Source: Coprinus comatus (Eukaryota; Basidiomycota; Agaricomycetes; Agaricales; Agaricaceae). From it: 64,000 nt of DNA. Position numbers and translations under genes: made by a program. The DNA is taken from assembly GCA_034638255.1 (NCBI GenBank), contig JAWPGT010000036.1, forward strand, positions 62,001 to 126,000. Direction: 5' to 3'. Below are positions 10,490-22,803 of the stretch, piece after piece. The notes under the pieces were generated by a model. That model was not told where the DNA came from, searched no databases, and was given only the letters and a program-made list of their open reading frames with translations. Each line of letters begins with the position of its first letter. Position 1 is the stretch's first letter.

Positions 10490-12217
10490 ATGTCCTCAGA
10501 AACCGTACCAACTACCTTACAAATCCAGAAACCTATAGGTAACTATGATGTGTGGAGGGAAATTTTGGGTTACCTGGAAATGGATTTCAACCTGCAAAGT
10601 GCTAGAGAGATTGCTGTGAGGAGGCGAACTCTGTACAGCGTAGCACTCCTCTCAACAGAGGTTTCTGACCTGGCACTCGACCTGCTATGGAAGGCGATGG
10701 CAACCTTACAACCTTTATCTCGGGTTATCAATCCAACCGAGGGGGAGACTTCAGGCGGTGTTTCCAAAGAGAATAATGTCTACTTCATGCAAGAGTCATA
10801 TCAAGGGCCTACCTGGGTAAGTTACTGTTTCATGAAGCTAAGAATTGACTCAATATCCCCTTAGGTGCTGAGAAACCCGGATGACATAGAATCTCGACGC
10901 ACACGAATAATCATCCATCTTGACCGCATTAGAGCCATCCATATAAACAGTCTTGATTGGAAGGAAGTAACATTTTGGCCAATACTCCGTGTGGTCTCAG
11001 GCCTTAACCATCTACTCCCACGATTGAGGAGCTTGACCATCAACTTCGCTGACTTCCGTCCAGCTTGCCCCTGGGCAACACTATTGGAACCTATCATCAC
11101 TCCATCATTGGAAACCTTTCATTTGTACGGATCATCCCCGTGTGAGGTGGAACGATATGAGGATGTTTGTTCCATGATCAAACTATGTTGCAAGGCTGTT
11201 ACGGACATGAGTTACTGCGGACCATATTCGGAGGTTATCATCCAAACGTTCTATGGATTCAAGCATCTGAAGATCTTAAAGCTAAACTACGAGAGGTTTT
11301 CCTTCGAAAGGAACACCCAATCGTTCAACCTTCTGTTGTCAGATTTCCCTCTGCTTGTCGAACTAGACATCGATGTCAGAGCACATCCTTCGTTCTTACT
11401 TGACTCTGGATTTTCGAGCGACACCAAAGAATCAGATACAAATCATAGGACAGAGATTTTCAAGACTCTAGAAATCCTCCATGTCATATGCGATGATGAA
11501 GATTTACAAACCCTGTTTCTCGATGGGAGAATACCAAATCTTCCAAACTTGCAGTCTCTCACAATCTCACTTAATGAAATCCGACGTGATACCGAACTTC
11601 CACTTTGGTCACCACTTTTTTCGACTTTCCTACAGTATCCGCTCAAGTCATTTTCTCTTCGAAGCACAAGTAAACGTCAAGATATTGATACTAGCGGTTT
11701 TCGTCTACTTGTCAAGGGAGAAGATTTGGCCATACTCTTCAAACAAGCATCGATAACATCATTCAAATTGGAAAATATTCCTCATACATTATCCGAAGTC
11801 GACCTCGAACGATTAATTGCTTCATGGCCTCACTTAGAGGAGTTGAGAATCCATTGCGCAGTTGGCAGATCGCTATTTTATCCAACAAAAATACTCAACA
11901 CTCTCGCCACTTCAAAATATTTGGATGGGCTTGTCATACCCCTAGATCTCGGAGAAATATTGGAATCAACACGTTCAAGGACCAATCCATTGCCTGCCAA
12001 TAACCTTGAAAATCTCACTGTTATTACTTTGGATTGCTCAACATGGTCAGAAGCTACGCTAGAAGGTCTAATGGTATTCTTTCCCAAAGTAAATTCAATT
12101 TCATTCCTTGACGATTCTGATCGTCGGTATCCTAAGGAGGAGCAATATTTTGAATTGCAAACATGGGTAAAGGGAAGAGATTCGAAGCTTTTAGAACAAT
12201 ATAGAATGGGAAATTGA
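10490..12217 (+). CDS. F-box/LRR-type protein
   Basis: Two exons, 10490-10816 and 10865-12217, joined by a 48-nt intron (gtaagt to ccttag) with frame kept; 559 residues. The N-terminal part (DVWREILGYLEMD, then RRRTLYSVALLSTEVSDLAL and LLWKAM) resembles the short F-box motif of basidiomycete F-box proteins, in which a helix with an ILxxL pattern is followed by ALLS and LLW. The rest shows irregular leucine-rich repeats (LRSLTINF, LKILKLNY, LEILHVICDD, LQSLTISLNEI, LEELRIHCAVG). Such proteins act as substrate receptors of SCF ubiquitin ligases; the target cannot be told. The gene is undamaged and lies between the FunK1 block and a transposon-like element. Function rests on family resemblance only. 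Confidence 0.75.
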
Positions 12218-12651
12218 AATGAGCAGTTTGAAGAAGTATCAGGGCGGATAAATATGCTGTTAAATACGAGTTGTATCTTACACACTGAACTCTCAAAGTT
12301 TGTTTCCCATTTTCAGAATAGCTCGTACTAGGTGTGCATATACGTACGCGGTACCTAAAGCCTAAGCGTCCAGACAAAAAAACAAGTAGTATCTTGATCA
12401 ATTAGTACTGGAATGCCGTTCCACACTACCGGTCGTCATCTTGCGAAGTCTCACACTTTCAGTAGTACAAACCTGAAGCAGTACATGAATGTCTGGTATC
12501 TTCAATCATGACTTTCCTTTCTCAAGGCCCACTCTAAAATGCGGCGTCCAGTCTAGCTCAAAGCTCGATTCGAAGATTCATAGTCAGTGAAGCAGGAGAG
12601 GACTTCTTTTGATGACTACCAAATCAACAGACTTATAACAACAAGAATAGT
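12218..12651. other. Intergenic stretch, no gene seen
   Basis: About 430 bp between the F-box gene and a transposon-like element. No supported frame or motif. Confidence 0.4.
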
Positions 12652-12658
12652 CTTGAAG

Positions 12659-13844
12659 CCCAGTGACTTATGGGGGGGTCGATATATGTGGTGGTCTGTG
12701 GTGGTCTGAGTTTTCTACGGTGATCTGTGGTGATCTGTGAGGGTGAGATCACACACACCTCTTGAGATGTGCTCATCTGTCAAGAGTAGAACACATCATG
12801 TAGAATATGAGGTAACAGGCATAATTATATATTTGTAGATTTAATTAATGAACTTTGACTCAACGGTGTTGGTGTGACTCATGAGTTAGTGACCTTGACT
12901 TTCTTTTTTCTCTCTCTCTCTCTCTCTCTCCTTTGCTCCACCACATTCTTGACTCTGCCCACCAAGTCCCTCTACACATCCTTTGAGCTGTGCTTGACAC
13001 TTATGCACACCACATCATGTTAAGTTCGTCTTCTGGCAGTTCCGACTCCGAACATGAAGATTTTTTTTCCTTTCTTCCGAAATATTTTCAACAGCATCCA
13101 CAATTCTGTTCTGATGCATATAATCACTCTTCTCCTTTGTCGGTTCCTCAAAAGACGCATATAGTCACCCAGCCCAACATACATGTGAGACATGTGATCC
13201 AGCAGATCCCTCCCATGCTCCAAATCATAATTGTGGGTATATTCTCACTATAACCAATGGTGTGGTTCACTTACATCATTCCAATAGAACTCGATTTCGG
13301 CTATAACATATTGTGAGTACATTTTAACTATAATCAATGGTGTTGTCCACTTACATGATTAATTCCTATAGACTCAATTTCGGCTATAACATCATGACAC
13401 GGATGAGCCGTGAGCACAGATAGAGGCAGAACAGGACTTGTAGATGAGCGCAGATGAGCGCAGATGAGCATAGGTGGAGGAATAATGGCCGGACTTGTAG
13501 ATAATTTATAAGCACAGATGAACACAGATTACCAACGAAAAACAGGATCCGATTGCATATATGTAATGTTACTATGTACAGATAGGTACAAAAAATAATA
13601 CATTAAAATTCGTTGCACATCTGTTCTTATCTGAGGGGATCTGCATAAAATAAAGAAAAAATGTGTATTTATTAAGTTACCATCCTAATGTGCTCATATG
13701 TGCTTACAGATGACGACAGGAGAGCAAATCTAAGCTCAGAACAAAATCCGGACATTTCAGTTCTCATAAATGGACATATGTCATGATTTCAACACATATG
13801 ACCACATATCAACACAGATATGGCCCTTGACATAAGTGACTGGG
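12659..13844. mobile_element. Non-autonomous DNA transposon with 14-bp TIRs
   Basis: The left end CCCAGTGACTTATG (12659-12672) and right end CATAAGTGACTGGG (13831-13844) are inverted copies with one mismatch. Both are flanked by the direct repeat CTTGAAG (12652-12658 and 13845-13851), a target-site duplication of 7 bp. Inside are subterminal repeats: tandem gtggtctgtggtgatctgtg-type units near 12690-12740 and gagcgcagatgagcacagatg units near 13440-13520, plus cacatatgaccacatatcaac near the right end. A (TC)n run is at 12914-12930 and a tattttaactataatcaatgg-like unit is repeated near 13240-13340. No transposase frame is present. A short TSD and CAGTG-type ends suggest an hAT-like origin; the class is inference. 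Confidence 0.75.
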
Positions 13845-13851
13845 CTTGAAG

Positions 13852-14076
13852 GGTTTGCATATGTTACAATTAAAATTTTCGTGTTTTCAATCTTGCGTTT
13901 AACAATTATTGATAATTCCAAAGTGCGGATCCAATTGGTAATTACATTTCATTGCAACAAGAATATCATTTTCGGCGATATCATTCTGTATAATCAATCC
14001 AGTTGAGCCTTCCACCACTTGGCACGTTTTGTAATCCCCCAGTTTATTCACAATAACTTCATATCAGCTCAGTCAT
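13852..14076. other. 3' flank of the CFEM gene
   Basis: About 220 bp between the transposon-like element and the stop of the minus-strand CFEM gene; probably its 3' untranslated region. Confidence 0.35.
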
Positions 14077-14803
14077 CTATAATGCGACAGTTCCTAAGGT
14101 CCGAGTCGTCATTAATTCATTCATAGACCGTTACTTGAAATACACAAACTCACCATCACAGATACCCTCATACCAGTGTTTGGCAATTTCATAACCATCC
14201 CTATCGCAATTTTCGTCCACACACTTGAGCCAGTAATCCAACCACTGGGAGTTGCATAGACATTGTCTATCATTACTACGTCATATTATCTCCAAATCAG
14301 TATCGAGCAGATATAAAATCTGCAAGAACTTACAGATCGCATCCCACTGTAGCAGCAGCCTTGATAGCGCAATCTCTAACACAGTCTGGCAGCTGCCAGA
14401 TCCAACTCTTAGGGTCTAGTATCCGCTCGTCAGAATTTATCGTTGATGCAACGCGCTAAAGATACATACCACAGAGCCGAGGTAATGTGATATTCACAAA
14501 TGTGTAGTCTACAAACGTTGGGCAGTTCTCGTGTACGCAATCTGTGAATTCGGTGATGAACTTTTCTGATTTGCAAAGACAAGTGATGTCTTGCCTGAGG
14601 ACGTAGAATTGATCAGAATTCTACTATGAATGTCATGGAAGAGAAACGACGTACAATTTGCAGTCGGTGCTATTGACGGCAATCGTTGCACATTTCAATG
14701 CACAAGGAGAGAGATCAGCAGTCCAGTCAGCACTTGTCGACTGAGCACCGAGAAGGGCAACAGCAGCGATAAAAGAGGCGATTATTGCAACTGGTGCGAA
14801 CAT
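14077..14803 (-). CDS. Secreted double-CFEM-like cysteine-rich protein
   Basis: Built from five small exons on the minus strand, start ATG at 14801-14803 and stop at 14077-14079; introns are about 54-65 nt and GT-AG. The N-terminus MFAPVAIIASFIAAVALLGA is a clear signal peptide. Two CFEM-like units follow: CALKCATIAVNSTDC with DITCLCKSEKFITEFTDCV, and DCVRDCAIKAAATVGC with DRQCLCNSQWLDYWLKCV. Each shows the Cx3C...C...xxCxC...C order and a residue pattern (D before CLC) typical of CFEM domains, which bind heme or act at the fungal surface. The protein ends CDGTVAL without an obvious GPI-anchor signal, so it is probably secreted. The exons are too small to form one long frame, but every junction keeps frame and the cysteine spacing repeats. 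Role (heme uptake, adhesion or interaction) is not decided by sequence. Confidence 0.8.
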
Positions 14804-15857
14804 CTTAATTGCAGTAGAGATGAGAGTGTGAGTAAATGCAAGGGTTTTGAAGGAAAAGGGACTGGTTTATGTCTACCCTTTATACCTTGTAGTTGTAGAT
14901 GACCCGAAGATGACCCTTCCTCTCATACTCGTTCAGGGTTAGATAGAGACACCGAGTCTGTTCCTGACCCGTGAACATGTCTCTGAAGCGAACTTGACTG
15001 GAGTCTGTGAATATGTTGTTTGTCGTTCTCATAGCCGCCGTAATGATGATCCTGAAGAGGTCGTCGATTAAATTATCCTGGGCTCCTCATCAACCATCCT
15101 GACGAAATGGCAACTTCCATCTTCGCTTGTGCCTTCACCGCCAATGTCTCTATTAGCATTGGTCTAGACATGCTAATATTGAACCCTCGTTGAATATAGA
15201 GTATGACCGGAAACTGAGCCGCTTCCTTCGCCAAAAATGAGGTATTGTTGTGATTCGGTGATGTTGACAGGTCAGGAGGTCGTAAGGAGGATGAAGGAAT
15301 GAAAGGTTGCACTCTGGGTTATCGGCAGGTCACATTCACATTCAATGGTTGGCAGGACGTGATAGCCACACTTTTGAAGGATAGTGATAAAACTCCAAGC
15401 AATCACCAGTGGTTGAACACATCATAGAGATATCAAGAGAAGTTTTGTCATTGATATTTGACACGATTGTCTGTATGGAAAGAGATAAAGATAAATGGAT
15501 GCCCAAATTGAATAACACTTACACAAATGAACTATATACCAGATTCCTCCTTTAACCCCGCTTTTAGTCTACGCCACCCTTATCAGCTACAATATCCATA
15601 ACATGATCGATGGTTCTTGTTAATATTTCGACCAGACCAAGCGTTGAACATGGAACCTGAGGCCTAAGTCCTGAAACTGAGCGGCGGCTGAGCGAAATCC
15701 AGGCGCTATGCTGGCACTGGCGCTGGGTAGAACCGCAGGACTGAAGATGTGACTAGCTCGTCACCAAACCGTCACAAAGTAAATTGAAGGAGCCGGTACT
15801 AAGCGCGCGGCAGTGACAACGTTCGAACCCCGGTGAAAGTATATATTCGCCTTCCCC
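14804..15857. other. Intergenic stretch, nothing firm
   Basis: About 1 kb upstream of the CFEM gene. A minus-strand frame at 15073-15312 has no recognisable motif. Promoter of the CFEM gene is expected at the left end. Confidence 0.35.
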
Positions 15858-16054
15858 TTAATCCTTCATACTCAATTCAATATGCCAACCTCTGGCCAAC
15901 GTCAACCATCTCTCAAATTCTTTATTAACACCGGTGCCATTTGGAACCAATGATCTATTAATAGGAGTACGAGTAATTTCAGCCATACCACTCATACTAT
16001 CATCGTTGGCATCGATACTCATACCCCTTTCCATTTGCAACTTATCATATACAC
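15858..16054 (-). pseudogene. Orphan C-terminal exon of an unknown gene
   Basis: A minus-strand open frame reading VYDKLQMERGMSIDANDDSM and ending WLTLARGWHIELSMKD followed by TAA. The composition looks coding (hydrophilic, with a helical RWLTLARGWHI end). Directly upstream on that strand the foldback element (16115-17223) begins, and no further exon is found before the STE6 gene's 3' end. It may be the remains of a gene split by the transposon, but this is weak. Confidence 0.3.
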
Positions 16055-16114
16055 TATGCCATGGTATGGGTAATGCATGTATTTTACCAAATTAATGTCA
16101 ACAGAATATCAATA

Positions 16115-17223
16115 GTTGGGTTTTGGTAATGCTCAGAGATTACTGAATATATATTAAAAACAAAAAATGGGTAATTTGTTAGCATTACCAAAATATTACC
16201 CTAATGTTATTGATATTTAGAAATTGGTAATGTTATGATATTTTTCAAAATAATAATATGGTATAATAGAGGCAGTACTGTGATAATACTGAAATGCCCA
16301 TTTTAGTATTATTTTGATTGCATGCCTATATTTGCATAATCAAAATAATACTGAAACCCCTATTTCAGTATTATCACAGTGCTGCCTCAGACTCCTTCCC
16401 AGTCCACGTTATGATATGATTATGTAAACATAATATATTGAGCCGAAGTTTTACCGAAACTTGCGTCAATATTTATCATACAGGGGACTGGCACCATAGT
16501 TTATGTACGCGTGTTTGACCATCACCTCCCATCACCCTCATCACTCCCATCACTATGCGGCATCATACGGCAGTCCAAGTAACACTATGAATAACAAGTT
16601 TACAGTGTATGAACCCTATATAAAGTGCACAAACGAGGTTGTTGTAATGGTAGACATAATATATTGGTCAAAACCCGTCACAGTGAGTAACATTTGTTGT
16701 GAGAAGGAGTGATTAGGGTGTGATCAATATCCAGGTGCTGTGTTACCTCTTTATACACCCCGAAAGTGACGCCCCAGTATAGTTAAAAAATCCACAGCCT
16801 CTGCCTATACATGTCGTATATTATAAAGAACACAATTGGTCCATTTTACCTTCTTAACCGTGCATTTTGTTTTTTGCCGTGAGTGCCGCATAGTGATGGG
16901 AGTGATGAGGGTGATGGGAGGTGATGGTCAAACACGCGTACATAAACTATGGTGCCAGTCCCCTGTATGATAAATATTGACGCAAGTTTCGGTAAAACTT
17001 CGGCTCAATATATTATGTTTACATAATCATATCATAACGTGGACTGGGAAGGAGTCTGAGTGCTGCCTCTAATATACTAATTTATTACCAAAAACAATAT
17101 TGGAATATTATCAATTTCCAAATATCAATAACATTAAGATAAAGTTTTGGTAATGCCACCAAATTACCCATTTTTTGTTTTTAATATATATTCAGTAATC
17201 TCCGGGCTTTACCAAAATCCAAC
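16115..17223. mobile_element. Foldback transposon with long inverted arms
   Basis: Two long inverted arms, 16115-16562 (with a 120-bp insertion) and 16884-17223, flank a unique loop of about 320 bp. Ends are GTTGGGTTTTGGTAA at the left and, inverted, GTTGGATTTTGGTAA at the right. The inner part of the arms is virtually identical (for example gtttatgtacgcgtgtttga, gatgggagtgatgagggtga), the outer part more diverged. Flanks ATCAATA and ATCGATA may be an imperfect target duplication. No transposase is encoded. The only frame in the loop (16503-16712) is not convincing. Confidence 0.8.
16269..16388. mobile_element. 120-bp MITE nested in the left foldback arm
   Basis: GAGGCAGTACTGTGATAATA at 16269 is answered by its inverse at 16369-16388 (one mismatch), giving TIRs of about 27 bp; the whole insert is nearly palindromic around a gcatgcctatatttgca centre. 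It interrupts the left arm only. The matching place in the right arm (about 17058-17070) holds GAGGCAGCACT in inverse orientation, i.e. one TIR end without the insert. Confidence 0.75.
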
Positions 17224-17667
17224 CATCGATATATCATTGATATTATTTTATACTCAACTTCATGCATCATTTCGTACAAAAAAGGTATCATTGTCATTAA
17301 ATCGTCATCAATGTTAAAATCGGCTACAAAGAGAAAAAGTTACAACTATAATTACAAAAAGAAAAATTGACGAGTCAAAACGTTCAAGTTGATAATGCGA
17401 GAGAGTAAAAAAAAAACATGATGATGAAACATAGCTTCATCCGATCCATCCGAATAAAAAAGGAATAAGTATATCACAGAGAAAAGAACAGGAAAGAGCA
17501 AAGAAAAAGACAGGTGCAATGCCAAACGAATCGCATCGCATCATCACAGCATCCAAAAAAGCAACATAGCAACGTAGAAAGAAAAGAAGAGAAAGAAATC
17601 GAAATCGAAATCGAAGTGTAGATGAGATGGGAATCAAGCTTCCCATTCTCCACCTCTCGCCAGCTCT
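17224..17667. other. STE6 3' flank
   Basis: AT-rich stretch between the foldback element and the STE6 stop codon, with a GA/CGAAAT-type low-complexity run near 17590-17615 (three tandem gaaatc units). Probably the transcript's 3' UTR; no gene seen. Confidence 0.4.
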
Positions 17668-20600
17668 CTAAAAAAACCCCCCTCTGCGTTCAATCAAATC
17701 ACCATAAGCGCCCTCTTCCACCACTCTCCCATCTTTAACAACCACAACCCTATCACACATTCTCATAACTTCAATTTTATGCGTCACCACCAATACTTTC
17801 AATCCATAAGTCCTTATTTCTCCATCAATGGGATCGACATCGACATCGTAACTATCGTTCTTCAAATCGCTGATAGCCTGCATAATCCGATATTGATTTT
17901 CGCCGTCAAGTGCACTTGTACACTCATCAAGAATGAGTATGCCAGACCCTTTTCCTTGGGTTTGAAGAGCAGCGATCGCAACTCTAGCCAAAGCCCTCGC
18001 AATCTGAACGCGTTGTTTTTGACCTCCAGAGAGTTCTCCAAGCACATTCCCATATGCATACGCATTCTCTCCTGTTTCGTCTCCTTCTATGGCTGGAGGT
18101 TTAACGAATTCGCAAACATTAGCGACTTCACAAGCCCACGAGACAACTTCTCTCCTCTCGTCTTCGGAATCAAATACTTCAGAAGTATTAATACCATAAA
18201 GAACATTCTCCTCCACACTTCTTTCCTCAAACACCTCTGCATTCTGACTAACCACACCCATTTGTTTTCTTAATGCGTCAACATGAACATCACATATATC
18301 CAAATCACCCAACCTAATTCTTCCTTCAGTCGGTTCATAAAGTCGTTGAAGAAGTGAAGTGATTGTTGATTTTCCACATCCTGAAGATCCTACCAAGGCA
18401 ACTGATTCCCCGGGATGAATCGTCAAATTAAAGTGGTCCAAGACGAGCGATTGTGAGGATATTTTCGATGTTGATGTTGCGAAGGGTATAGATGCTGACG
18501 GTGCGGAGGTGGAAGTGGTAGGATATGCGAAAGAAACGTTTTGGAAAGATAATGTGCCAGAAGAAAACATTGAAGGATGGGGTTTAAGCAAACCTTTCGA
18601 TTCGGTCGTACTCCTATCATCCAACTGCGTCAACTTGACTAGGTCGTGAGTCGCTTGAATCGACTTGGCAATCTTTTCGGCTATAATTAGTTAGGTACTC
18701 GTTTTTTGTAATGTAGATATGTAAAAAAAAACTCACTAAACGCCATTAACTGACTTCCAATGGTAACCGAAAACACCACCAAATTCAAAACCTCAAGCAT
18801 CTGCAAATAGCTATACCTCCCATTCCCAATCATAACCGCTCCGACATAAAAAAGCACCGCCTCTGCCACATAAATCAATCCCGTTGCAACACCATAAGTA
18901 CAACCTTCAACCCAAGCACCTCTAACACCCGTCTTCAATGCTTTCTCAGCCGATTTTTCAAAAGCGTCATCAAAAGGTTGATTGATACCCATAGCTCTAA
19001 TGCCCTTAACATTCGAAATCATTTCATACCACCCTTTCGATACCTCTTCCCTTGCTCTCTTATTCCTCAATTCGCATTTTGCCACAAGTTTTGTTTGAAC
19101 TGCCATGATACCAGCAAAAACGGGAGCATAAGCCAATCCAACCAACGTCAATTCCCAACCTCTAACCAAAGCCCAAACCAAACCAATAAATAGCATCGCC
19201 ACAACCACAAAACATTGTCCCAAAACGACCGAAATCAAATCCCTAGCATCATCTCCATCTTTAATCAACCATTGGATTAACCTTGTCACTCTTGAATCAT
19301 CTTTATCGAACCAAGATTTATCTTGGTTTATAACCTTGGTATATGCCATTGTACGTAGCTTTGTCACCCATAACATTCCTGCTGTTTCCATTATGTAGTA
19401 TTTGAGACCTAAGAGAATTCCATCGATAGCTGCGATTGATAAAACGATGCCACCGAATTTATTGATGATAGACGCGTTCGATGCTCCAATTGATACTTCA
19501 AATAAGAGTCGGGAAAGGAGGAAGGAGAAAATAGGTGTAACTGATCCCGATAATAAACAGACGAGAAGACCGAATAGGAGAAATGATTTATTGGGAATTA
19601 GAGGCCAAATCGTTCCAACAAGTTTCCAGAATTTCGGAAGCTCTTCTTCGCGTTCCGAGGAGGATTGTTGAAGTGTGGGAGTAGAATCAACGCGAATATC
19701 AATTTTACCACTTCTTGTCTGACGTTTTTCACGAATAGCAGCAGCAGCAATACCAGCACCCTTAACACATTCCTTTTGTTCAACAAATTTTATTTCCTCC
19801 TCATCCTCTTCTTCCTCCTCGATCTTCTTCGCAACGCCGCCTTGACCAGAAGATCCAAAAACTTGCGAGAAATTCTGTGATTGGGAAAAGAGAGTTGTGG
19901 TAGGTGATACAGGTGTCCATTGTAAACTCCATCTTCTATCAATCCCAACATCCAAATTCGTCATGGCAAGTTTAGGAACAGTAGGAGTAAGAAGAACACT
20001 TGAAGACTTTCGAACCCTACTCGCGAATTGAACTTGACCTTCTTCCTCGTCCTCTTCCAACGTAGGAAATTCAGTAGCGGCTTGAAGTCTCGGAACAAAT
20101 TTACTCCTCCTCCTTTCCTTCATCGTACTATTGGAATTCGAGTACGAGTTTGACCGGTTGAAAGAGTTGTTATTGGTAGCGTTAGTGTTAGCGTTGCCAA
20201 ATTGCGAAGTCAAATCCGCAACGACATCAAACATCCAATTCCCAAAAGTCAAAGGTCTCATCGAAGTCAACGAAAGTCTTGCTTCCAATCTCGAATTAGC
20301 CCTAGCCTCGTCATAATCCATCACTCTAATAAAACCATCCTCCTCATCACCACCATCTTCTTCCGTATATTCGGGTAATGGTTCGTCGGCATCAATATCC
20401 TTCTCCGGTAAATAACCACCCATTTGACGTTGAGATTCCATCATTTTCTTGAACTCTCCTCTTCCATTATCGTCTTCCGAGTTAAGGTCGTTTTGGGAAG
20501 ATGAAGGAGTTGGGGAATGAGATGAGGAAGAGGAAGAAGTCTCGGCTTCAAGGTCGGTACGATATCCTTGTTCAACAACTTTCCCTCCCTTAAGAACATA

Positions 20601-22803
20601 AACAAAATCTTCTCCTCTGATCTGTGAAAGATCATGCGTAATAACGATTGTCGTCTTGTTCCTTCTCCACATCTTGATGGCTTCAAATACTAAGATACGG
20701 GACGTAGCGTCCAGCGCTGAAGTTGCTTCATCTACATCGACAAAGGTGTATACGTTAGCATTTATTCCTTCAATAAAACAAATAAAATGACGTACCAAGA
20801 ATCAAAATTGCAGGATCGCGGATCCTGGCTCGAGCAAGTGCAAGGCGTTGTCTCTGACCACCGCTCAACATAATACCACACTTCCCATTATCTTCACCTC
20901 CTTCATCACCATTCCCACTCCCACCCAACACCGTTTCATAACCCTCACTCAAATCCTTAACAAACTCATGAACCATAGCCATTCTACAAGCTTCCTCAAC
21001 CTCCCCTTCCGTAACCTCTTTCATCCCTCTCAATCCTCCTCCTCCAATTCTTCCATAAATACCAACCGCAACATTCTCCCAAACGCTTTTCCCTTCTAAA
21101 ATCACAACACCACCAAATCCTTGACTAACCCCTCCAATATGACCTCTAACCCACTTCTCATCTAAAAACCTAACGTCTTGATCATCGAGCATAACAACAC
21201 CTTCTTGAGGATCATACATCCTCATTAAAAGTGCAGCTATAGTCGATTTGCCAGATCCAGATGATCCAACGATAAATGTTGTTTCATGAGCAGGTAGGTA
21301 TATTGATACGTTTTGGAGAACAGGTGTATCTGGTTTGGAAGGGTATGAAAAAGTGACATTGTGGAGAGCGAATTCTCCATGACATTTTGAAGGCGTGATT
21401 TTTTTGAGAGTATGAGAACGAGAAAGATGGGGGCGATGATGATGTTTATGAAGTGAAGCTGCGGAGTAAGATGTAGCAGTGGCAGTTGAGAAACGAGATT
21501 TGGTAGATGAAGGAGTAATTGGTAAAGGTGTTGTCGGTACATGAGAAGAAGAGGGTGAAGATGATGACGTTGACGATGAATTATCATCAATCATTTCCAT
21601 CAGGGCCACCATCGCGAATTTTCCTTTGGCGAGAGTAATAAATTGAGGAATGCACATCTGGAGATTAGAGGTAGCAATCAAACAAGCCCAAAAAGTAGCC
21701 ATAACATCTCCAGCAGAAACTTTACCCTCTCTAACCAATTTGGAACCAAACCAAAAACCTTGAACAAACATTCCCATCATGACGAAATGTGCCATTGCAC
21801 TGGTAATACCCCACACTTTATTTAACCTCTTCGCTGCTCCTCGAAGCTGATCAAAAGCAGCGTTAGCGAGAGATAGTTCGAGTGCTTGTGCAGTGAAAGC
21901 TTTGACAGTCGCGATGGAAGAAAGACACCGGGAAATGATAGAAGCAGAGTGTGATGTTAATGAACGTTCATGGAAAAGGAGAGGATTTGCGATGGCTTGT
22001 GAGAATGCTTGAATGAAAGTGAGAAGAGGGACGGCACTGAGAATGACAAGGGTCAAAGACCACGAGCGTAGGAAAGCAAGAAGAAGACAGGTGATTGTTG
22101 TAGTGAGGTACTGGACGAGATAACCTGATGCGAGTGATGTTGCCATTCGAACATCATCGGTTTCCCTGAACCACGGTATGAGTCTATTTATAGAACATGG
22201 TATGAGAAATATAACATACCGAGCGAACTTGGCCATTAGGCCACCAGCGTCTTGATCACCCAAGTGATTATCAAACCAAACCATATTCTTCTTACCAACT
22301 GACCGATAGGCAGCTTTTCGTAGAACCATGGCGTTACGTTCACCAGTCCATATCCAAAGACCACTGGTGACGCTCCCGAGTGCTAAAGAGCCAAAAGCAA
22401 GAGCTAGCAGTTGAATTGCCACTAGACCAACGGAACGTAGGAGGGTATCTTTGTCTGATTGTGTAGGGTCCGAAAGAGGAAAGCGAGCAAACGCGTCAAA
22501 AGCCTGACCAACAACGAAGGTCATGAAAGGCGCTACTCCACCTGCAATCATCGAGGAGACAACTGCGGGTAATAGAAGACATAAGAGGTGTCGCCGTGAG
22601 AGGAGAGAAAAGAGGAGTCGGATGGAAGGCTGGGGGGTAGTCGGAGCAGGGGTCGGAGGTGTTGGTACAGGTGAAGATGCATGTTTGATGGACGGAGCCG
22701 TTGAAGTTGAATATACAGAAGTGCGAGGAGAGACAACAAGGTCGTAGTATAGGTCGTCGGTGTGTTCGTCAACAGAGACCTGCTCGGTCGCTGTTCGTCG
22801 CAT
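17668..22803 (-). CDS. STE6: STE6-type full ABC transporter (pheromone exporter)
   Basis: Four exons on the minus strand with introns of 54, 64 and 56 nt (near 22190, 20770 and 18690), giving 1653 residues. The ATG at 22801-22803 precedes MRRTATEQVSVDEH; no upstream in-frame ATG exists. Layout is TMD1-NBD1-TMD2-NBD2 (ABCB type). NBD1 has Walker A GSSGSGKST, signature LSGGQRQRLALARA and Walker B ILILDEATSALD; NBD2 has GSSGCGKST, LSGGQKQRVQIARA and ILILDECTSALD, so all ATPase residues are present. In yeast and basidiomycetes STE6 exports the farnesylated mating pheromone across the plasma membrane; this assignment follows overall similarity and is not proven against other ABCB exporters. It is longer than yeast Ste6 because of Ser-rich linkers (after TMD1) and a long acidic linker between NBD1 and TMD2 (residues about 750-1000). 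No pheromone or receptor gene is visible nearby. Confidence 0.82.

Noticed and set aside
12990..13253. Plus-strand frame inside the 12659-13844 element
   Set aside because: Does not resemble a transposase or any other known protein; composition follows the repeats.
15073..15312. Minus-strand frame of 79 codons with Pro/Ser start
   Set aside because: No motif, no exon partners, no conserved look; kept as intergenic.
15810..15835. gttcgaacccc resembling a tRNA T-loop
   Set aside because: The flanking bases do not pair as a T-stem (caacg against cccgg) and no acceptor stem, D-arm or anticodon arm fits around it.
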